A stretch of DNA of 10,473 nt from Poriferisodalis multihospitum (lineage in GTDB: Bacteria > Actinomycetota > Acidimicrobiia > Acidimicrobiales > Poriferisodalaceae): assembly GCA_028278755.1 (NCBI GenBank), contig JAPYOI010000055.1, positions 1 to 10,473 on the forward strand, read 5' to 3'. The notes below the pieces were generated by a model. It worked only from the letters and a program-made list of their open reading frames with translations. It was not told where the DNA came from and made no database searches. Made by a program: the position numbers and the translations under genes. Positions 6,347 through 10,473 of the stretch are shown here, piece after piece. Positions within the stretch are counted from its first letter, which is position 1. Each line of letters opens with the position of its first letter.

Positions 6347-7831
6347 TCACAGTGATTCCACGATCCAGACTGCGGGGGCGGTCGGGCTACGTGTCTGCTT
6401 GATCTCGTCGAGCTCGGTTGCGTTTTCGAGAGCACCATTGATGCCGTTGCTGGCCAACATGGGCTGGCGCACTCCCTCGGGGAGATCACGCGTGACGGTC
6501 AGCACGGGTGTCGGCGTCGGACGTGCGGATCGAGGCCGAATCGGGGCTGCCCACTCAGATTCCGGCGCCGGAGATGTGAGGTAGTCGCGGGCCGGGTTGC
6601 CGGCGAAGCTGTAGACGACCAGACCCACCAACGCGATCGCTGCCAATGCGAAGAACGCGGACCGGTAGCTGTACGCATCGTTGAGGACACCGGTGAGGAA
6701 CGGCCCCCCGGCCAGGCCGGACACCATCAGCAGAGAGCCGAAGCCGTAGATGCGTGGGTAGTCCCGCACGCCGAAGGCGTCGGCCAGGATCAGCGGGTGC
6801 AGCATCAGCAGATTGCCCATGGCGCTGCCCAGCACCAGCACGCCGAACAGGATGGCAAGCCCGCTGTCGGCGACAGCGAGCATGCACAGCCCGGCCACCT
6901 GCACCACCATCAGCACCATCGTGAGCCAGCGCAGCGACACCTTCAGCGCTGCGATGCCGCCGCAGATCCTTGCCACGACGCTCGTGCCCGCAAGCACCGC
7001 GACAGCGGTTGCGGCGGCGGTATCCGACCCCAACCGGTCCCCGGTGAACTTGTACATGTGCTGAATCGCCCCGACTTGGCTGCTCATCACCAGCACGAAT
7101 CCGATGGCGGTGAAGATGAAGAATCGTGTGCGGATGGCCTGCTGGTACGGCGTTCCGGGCGGTGGTCCGGCGGGAGCATCGCCCGGCCCGCTGGACTGTC
7201 TGGCGCCATCGGGCAGCAGCCCCACATCTCTGGGCCATGCACGAAGAAAGAACCACGTCGAGATCAGCAGCAGAACGCAGTACACGACGGCGAATCGGGG
7301 TGCCCAGTAGACCAACGTGTCCGCTTCGATCCGAACGCTCATCTGCGGCAGCAGGACGATGCCGCCGAGCGAGAGACCGGTTGACGAGATCGCCATCGCC
7401 ACCGAACGTCGGCGCTCGAACCAGCGCGTCACCAATGTCGTGGTGGGCACTAGACCGCAGAGCCCGAAGCCGATGCCGAAGATCGTCATCACAACGAACA
7501 TCTGCCAGCCGCTGCGCACCTGAGAGAGCAGCGCCATGCCGACGGTGCTGACCGCGGTGCCCGCCGTGATCACCCATCGGGCATCGAAGCGATTGACCAG
7601 CTTGCCCGTGTAGTAGCCGCACAGACCCGAGGCCAGCAAGAACATGCCGACGCCCGCACCCGCCAGTGCGGTGCTGAATTCCTGCTCGTCGACGAAGGCG
7701 TCCAAGAACGCGCCCAAGGCGTAGAACACCATGCCCGAGGTGATCATCATCACGCCGAAGACTCCAGCGAGCACGACCCAGCCCCGAACGAACCGCTGGC
7801 TGCGCTCAGCGGTCGCCACCGGCACATTCAC
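6347..7831 (-). CDS. MFS transporter, monocarboxylate/oxalate-formate (MCT/OFA)-like
   Basis: An inner-membrane secondary transporter of about 494 residues with about 12 hydrophobic segments in two six-helix halves. Helix 1 is GWVVLAGVFGVMMITSGMVF. The loop after the second helix carries a motif A-like G-K-L-V-N-R-F-D-A-R. T-R-W-F-E-R-R-R-S-V-A-M-A-I-S-S-T-G is the arginine-rich segment typical of MCT/OFA-type members. A central cytoplasmic loop (about residues 200-230) is rich in Gly/Pro. The C-terminal tail of about 55 residues after the last helix is hydrophilic and unusually long. The frame is open upstream to an ATG at 7936, but that would overlap the divergent dehydrogenase start and adds no recognisable sequence. 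I chose the GTG at 7831; GTG codons at 7825 and 7819 are alternatives. A carboxylate substrate is inferred from family and neighbours. Confidence 0.88.
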   Translation of the reverse strand: MNVPVATAERSQRFVRGWVVLAGVFGVMMITSGMVFYALGAFLDAFVDEQEFSTALAGAGVGMFLLASGLCGYYTGKLVNRFDARWVITAGTAVSTVGMALLSQVRSGWQMFVVMTIFGIGFGLCGLVPTTTLVTRWFERRRSVAMAISSTGLSLGGIVLLPQMSVRIEADTLVYWAPRFAVVYCVLLLISTWFFLRAWPRDVGLLPDGARQSSGPGDAPAGPPPGTPYQQAIRTRFFIFTAIGFVLVMSSQVGAIQHMYKFTGDRLGSDTAAATAVAVLAGTSVVARICGGIAALKVSLRWLTMVLMVVQVAGLCMLAVADSGLAILFGVLVLGSAMGNLLMLHPLILADAFGVRDYPRIYGFGSLLMVSGLAGGPFLTGVLNDAYSYRSAFFALAAIALVGLVVYSFAGNPARDYLTSPAPESEWAAPIRPRSARPTPTPVLTVTRDLPEGVRQPMLASNGINGALENATELDEIKQTRSPTAPAVWIVESL

Positions 7832-7892
7832 GCCCGACAGCCTGCCAGCTAACTTTCCCCGATGCGCCGTCGACGCGGGGGGTAGCGAGCCG
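7832..7892. promoter_or_regulatory. Short divergent promoter region, MFS / alcohol dehydrogenase
   Basis: This 61-bp spacer separates two divergent starts and must hold both promoters if those starts are right. A G-rich run at 7877-7883 lies about ten bases before the ATG at 7893 and may serve as its ribosome site. I see no convincing -35/-10 pair or operator repeat. Confidence 0.3.
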
Positions 7893-7982
7893 ATGGAGAT
7901 GATGAAGGCGGGCCGGATGGTTGATGTGGGTCGCATGGTGTGCGAAGAGATCCCGGTGCCGCCATTGGACGAGGCCTCGTCA
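7893..7982 (+). pseudogene. N-terminal fragment of a zinc-type alcohol dehydrogenase
   Basis: From the ATG at 7893 this frame reads MEMMKAGRMVDVGRMVCEE followed by I-P-V-P-P-L-D-E, the first beta strands of the GroES-like domain of medium-chain dehydrogenases. After L-D-E (7965-7973) similarity ends. The frame then runs out of frame through the rest of the gene and stops at 8090. The expected next segment, which includes the catalytic zinc Cys and His and the four-Cys structural zinc lobe, is absent. In-frame ATGs at 7899 and 7902 are alternative starts. Confidence 0.65.
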
Positions 7983-7986
7983 GATG
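7974..7986. other. Deletion/frameshift junction in the alcohol dehydrogenase
   Basis: Left of this point the gene reads in one frame (P-P-L-D-E). Right of it the gene reads in the +1 frame (Q-M-P-H-C-V-P-L-P). In intact family members these segments are separated by roughly 85-105 residues. The bases at the join are GCCTCGTCAGATG. Confidence 0.65.
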
Positions 7987-8670
7987 CCGCACTGCGTGCC
8001 GTTGCCGGCCAGCGACGTACCTCGCTCGCACCTGCTCATGGGCCAGCAGCTCGGCACGGTGATCTACGCCATGCGTCAGCATCCACGTGATGTTGCCGGT
8101 GAGACGGTCATGGTCATGGGCCAAGGCTCGGCGGGGCTGTTCTTCACGTACCTGCTGAAGCGAGCCGGCGCCGAGCGGGTCATCGTCTCGGACCTGTCGC
8201 CGACTCGCTTGGCTGTCGCCGAGGCCTACGGTGCCGACGAATGCCTCAATGCCGCCGAGCTCGGCAACGCCGGGGTCATCGAGGCGGTCAAAGACATGAC
8301 AAACGGTCGCGGCGCCGACTATGTCGTGGAGGCGGTCGGCCGCTCTGACACGTTTCTCGACTCGGTCGAGCTTGTGCGCATGGACGGTCAGCTCTTGTGG
8401 TTCGGACTGCCGTCAACCGACGACAACATCCATGTCCGCTTCCAGAAGTTCTTCCGCAAGCGGCTCTCGGCCGCCAGCACCTACGGCGCCCAAGACGAGC
8501 CCGGCTCCATGTCATTCCGCCAAGCGCTGCAGCTCATTGCCTCGGGCGACATCGACGTGTCTCCGCTCCTCAGCCACGTGTTCGACGTGAGCGACATCGG
8601 CGACGCCTTCCGGCTGGCCCACGAGCCCCACGACGCCGGCGCGCTGAAAGTGTCGGTCAGCTTCGACTGA
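7984..8670 (+). CDS. Medium-chain (zinc-type) alcohol dehydrogenase, N-terminal domain deleted
   Basis: NAD(P)-dependent oxidoreductase of the MDR/threonine-sorbitol dehydrogenase type. The recognisable part starts with M-P-H-C-V-P-L-P, where the GroES-like domain leads into the Rossmann domain. It continues through LLMGQQLGTVIYAMRQ, the nucleotide-binding loop VMVMGQGSAGLFF and VIVSDLSPTRLAVAEAYGAD. The acidic residue after beta-2 favours NAD(H). G-A-D-Y-V-V-E-A-V-G and a complete C-terminal end follow (L-K-V-S-V-S-F-D, stop 8668-8670). Family members have about 340-370 residues; about 229 codons are present in this frame. The catalytic and structural zinc sites are missing, so a product of this sequence should be inactive. 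The frame is open upstream to 7921 (TTG, then ATG 7924), and internal ATGs such as 8038 could also be called as starts. It converges on the aminotransferase with an 11-bp gap. Confidence 0.8.
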   Translation: MPHCVPLPASDVPRSHLLMGQQLGTVIYAMRQHPRDVAGETVMVMGQGSAGLFFTYLLKRAGAERVIVSDLSPTRLAVAEAYGADECLNAAELGNAGVIEAVKDMTNGRGADYVVEAVGRSDTFLDSVELVRMDGQLLWFGLPSTDDNIHVRFQKFFRKRLSAASTYGAQDEPGSMSFRQALQLIASGDIDVSPLLSHVFDVSDIGDAFRLAHEPHDAGALKVSVSFD

Positions 8671-8681
8671 CCCCAGTGGGC

Positions 8682-9905
8682 TCAGTCGAGCGCTTCGATT
8701 ACCTGCACGAGGATGTCGAGGCCCTCGTCCATCTCGGCTTCGGTCACGTTCAGCATCGGCGTGATGCGGATGACGTTGCCGTAGAGACCGCCCTTGCCCA
8801 CGAGCAGGCCGCGGTCTCTTGCAGATTCCAGCACCGCTGCCGTGGTGGCGGCATCGGGCTCGATGCTGCCGGCGTGGCAGAACTCGAGACCCTGCATCAG
8901 CCCCTTGCCGCGCAGCTCGGCCACATGCGGTGACGCGTCGCACACGGGTGCCAGGCGTTCGTGCATCTGTGCCCCGCGGGCGGCAGCGTTGGCTTGGAGG
9001 TCGTTCTCGAGCAGGTAGCGCAGCGTGGCCCGCCCCGCCGCGGTCGAGAGCGGGTTCCCCCCGAACGTCGTGATCGAGTTGCGCGTCAGGCAGTTCATCA
9101 GCTCGGCCCGGGCCACGATGCCCGCCAGAGTGATGCCATTGCCGACGCCCTTGGCGAAGGTGATCGCATCGGGCGTGATGCCGTGAGCCTCATAACCCCA
9201 GAAGTGCTCGCCGGTGCGACCCCAGCCCGACTGCACCTCATCGGAGATGAACAGGATCCCCTCCGAGTGCAGCACCTTGCCCATGGCGCCGAAGAAGCCA
9301 TCGGGCGGCGTGGCGAAGCCGCCGACGCCTTGGATCGGCTCGGCGATGAGTGCCGAGAAGCCGCCGGAATCGGTCATGTCGATGAGCTGGACGAGATCCT
9401 CCACGCAGGCATTGGTGAAGGCGTCATCGTCGAGCTGCCGGAACGGGCTGCGCAACCGGTAGCCGCCCTGCACGAACTGCACATCGAGCCCGCTGTAGCT
9501 GCTGGTGGACCAGGCGCGGTGGCTGGTGATCGCCTGCGCTGTGAGCGAGCGACCGTGGTAGCTGTTGCGCATCGCCAGCACCTGGTTGCTGTTGCGATAG
9601 TTGGTAGCCAGCAAGATCGCGGTGTCGTTGGCCTCGCTGCCCGACGTGGTGAACAGCACCCGGGGATCGGGGATGCCCGAGACGGCGGCCACTTCTTCGG
9701 CGAACGAGATCATCTCCTCGTTCAGGTACAGCGTCGAGGTGTGCATCACCTTGGCTGCTTGGGCCTGTACGGCCTCGACTACGACAGGATTGGCGTGCCC
9801 GATCATGGTGGTGAGGATCCCGCCGAAGAAGTCCAGGTAGCGGGTGCCTTCGCAGTCAAAGACGTAGCTCCCCTCGCCACGGTCGATCGAGACCGGTCGC
9901 TCGTA
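8682..9905 (-). CDS. Class III PLP-dependent aminotransferase (AGXT2-like), 5' end truncated
   Basis: A fold-type I PLP aminotransferase that probably transfers an amino group to a 2-oxo acid such as pyruvate or glyoxylate. From the N-terminal side: YERPVSIDRGEGSYVFD, RYLDFFGGILTTMIGHANP, TSGSEANDTA (PLP phosphate), YHGRS, EPIQGVGGF, ISDEVQSGWGRTGEHFWG (Asp to the pyridine nitrogen), and FAKGVGNG with the Schiff-base Lys at 9150-9152. FGGNPLSTAAG precedes an intact C-terminus ending E-A-L-D (stop 8682-8684). The only ATG near the front is at 9806, but family-conserved sequence continues in frame to about 9905. Between there and the upstream in-frame stop no ATG, GTG or TTG exists, so the true start and probably 15-30 residues are missing. 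Resemblance to alanine-glyoxylate aminotransferase 2 is by motif and general pattern; substrate is not certain. Confidence 0.88.
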   Translation of the reverse strand, partial: YERPVSIDRGEGSYVFDCEGTRYLDFFGGILTTMIGHANPVVVEAVQAQAAKVMHTSTLYLNEEMISFAEEVAAVSGIPDPRVLFTTSGSEANDTAILLATNYRNSNQVLAMRNSYHGRSLTAQAITSHRAWSTSSYSGLDVQFVQGGYRLRSPFRQLDDDAFTNACVEDLVQLIDMTDSGGFSALIAEPIQGVGGFATPPDGFFGAMGKVLHSEGILFISDEVQSGWGRTGEHFWGYEAHGITPDAITFAKGVGNGITLAGIVARAELMNCLTRNSITTFGGNPLSTAAGRATLRYLLENDLQANAAARGAQMHERLAPVCDASPHVAELRGKGLMQGLEFCHAGSIEPDAATTAAVLESARDRGLLVGKGGLYGNVIRITPMLNVTEAEMDEGLDILVQVIEALD

Positions 9906-9920
9906 CTGACCTGCGCCGTA
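9898..9920. other. Head-to-head junction that truncates two genes
   Basis: The minus-strand aminotransferase and the plus-strand hydroxy-acid dehydrogenase meet here with no intergenic space. Conserved residues of the aminotransferase reach about 9905, and those of the dehydrogenase begin at about 9905. Neither has a credible start, ribosome site or promoter. Two divergent genes need both, so sequence seems to be missing. Confidence 0.6.
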
Positions 9921-10473
9921 TGGCCAAACGCCGGATGCCGGTCGGCTGCTTCGACTACATCGACGGGGCAGCGGAGGATGAGGTCAGCGCCGTGCGCAGC
10001 GTCTCCGCATATCACCGCTGGCAGTTCCGGCCTCGAGTGCTGCGGGACGTCACCGATGTGGACATCTCGGGCAGCGTCCTGGGCCAAGAAGTACCGATCC
10101 CGCTCGTGATCGCACCGACCGGCTTTGACCGCATCGCCCACTCTCAGGGAGAGCTGGCCGTGGCACGCGCCGCCGAACGCGCCGGCATCCCGTACTCGCT
10201 GTCGACCATGGGGACGCGCTCGGTCGAGGAGGTCGCTGACGTCTGCGACGGCAGGAAGTTCTTCCAGGTGTACGTCTGGCGTGACCGCGAACTGATGGCT
10301 GATCTGCTGAAGCGCTCGGCGGCAGCCGGCTACGAGGCGATCATGATCACGGTCGACACTGCAGTGCTGGGACGCCGCGAGCGCGACGTCCGGCACGGCT
10401 TCAGCCTTCCCCCCAAGCTGGGCCCCGACACGATCATCGACGGATTGCTGCATCCGCGCTGGCTCCTGGACTT
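9905..10473 (+). CDS. FMN-dependent alpha-hydroxy-acid dehydrogenase (LldD/glycolate oxidase family), partial
   Basis: Oxidises an L-2-hydroxy acid to the 2-oxo acid with FMN. The reading frame is open to the window end. It begins with T-D-L-R-R-M-A-K-R-R-M-P, then GCFDYIDGAAEDE, a hallmark of the family near residues 20-40. Next come FRPRVLRDVTDVD, IAPTGFDRIAHSQGELA (FMN loop), LSTMGTRSVEEVA, FFQVYVWRDR, ITVDTAVLGRRERDVR (FMN ribityl and substrate region) and FSLPPKLGPD. About 190 codons are seen of a usual 380-400; the catalytic His and Arg lie beyond the window. The ATG at 9920 could be called as a start, but conserved residues lie before it, so about 10-25 N-terminal residues seem lost at the junction. 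Lactate, glycolate and mandelate are family substrates; no choice can be made here. Confidence 0.9.

Noticed and set aside
7857..7880. CCCCG ... CGGGG inverted repeat in the spacer between the MFS gene and the alcohol dehydrogenase
   Set aside because: Only five pairs form and the interior does not extend the stem; this is expected by chance in GC-rich DNA.
7832..7936. ATG at 7936 as the start of the MFS transporter
   Set aside because: It would add 35 residues of no recognisable character and overlap the start of the divergent dehydrogenase. The transporter sequence proper begins after the GTG codons near 7831-7819.
4683..7986. A shared GGCCT at the carboxylase and alcohol dehydrogenase junctions as a recombination target
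   Set aside because: Five GC-rich bases recur often by chance, and the third junction near 9905 lacks the motif.
8671..8681. CCCAGTGGG between the convergent dehydrogenase and aminotransferase as a terminator
   Set aside because: It is only a 4-bp stem with a single-base centre and no T-run on either strand, so it is too weak to call a terminator.
8961..10109. A 382-residue plus-strand open frame opposite the aminotransferase
   Set aside because: It runs antisense through all aminotransferase motifs and then out of frame into the hydroxy-acid dehydrogenase. The composition is that of a shadow frame.

Overview
The window is a GC-rich, densely coding stretch of bacterial chromosome. The codon bias, the frequent GTG starts and the mix of acyl-CoA dehydrogenase, single-chain acyl-CoA carboxylase and MCT/OFA-type MFS transporter suggest a high-GC actinobacterium, possibly Acidimicrobiia-like. 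This is inferred from gene content and composition only; no rRNA or other marker gene is present. I see no tRNA, CRISPR, insertion sequence or phage gene.

Layout. Positions 1-1456 (minus) hold the 5' part of an acyl-CoA dehydrogenase preceded by a nitroreductase-family flavoprotein, in one transcription unit. A 112-bp divergent spacer with several small repeats separates them from a plus-strand single-polypeptide acyl-CoA carboxylase (biotin carboxylase, BCCP, carboxyltransferase; 1569 to about 4770). Converging on it, with stop codons overlapping at a CTAG, is an atypical SDR protein with a C-terminal DUF2867-like domain (4767-6287, minus). An MFS transporter (6347-7831, minus) lies upstream of that gene. 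Divergent from the transporter is a medium-chain alcohol dehydrogenase (7893-8670, plus). It converges on a class III PLP aminotransferase (8682 to about 9905, minus). That gene stands head-to-head with an FMN-dependent alpha-hydroxy-acid dehydrogenase (about 9905 to the window end, plus).

Function. The left half reads as acyl-CoA catabolism: dehydrogenation followed by biotin-dependent carboxylation. The right half reads as organic-acid or amino-acid catabolism: carboxylate-type transporter, alcohol dehydrogenase, 2-hydroxy-acid oxidation to a 2-oxo acid, and transamination. Substrates cannot be read from the sequence.

The most striking observation is structural. Three genes or gene pairs are interrupted by apparent internal deletions that remove conserved sequence: the carboxylase near 4689, the alcohol dehydrogenase near 7978, and the aminotransferase/hydroxy-acid dehydrogenase junction near 9905. 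In the first two the downstream piece resumes in another frame. The first 63 bases are a near-perfect fold-back palindrome in the middle of a coding region. Together these suggest assembly or amplification artefacts (gap closure without Ns, snap-back chimera) more than four independent biological lesions. I did not find a convincing new biological system.
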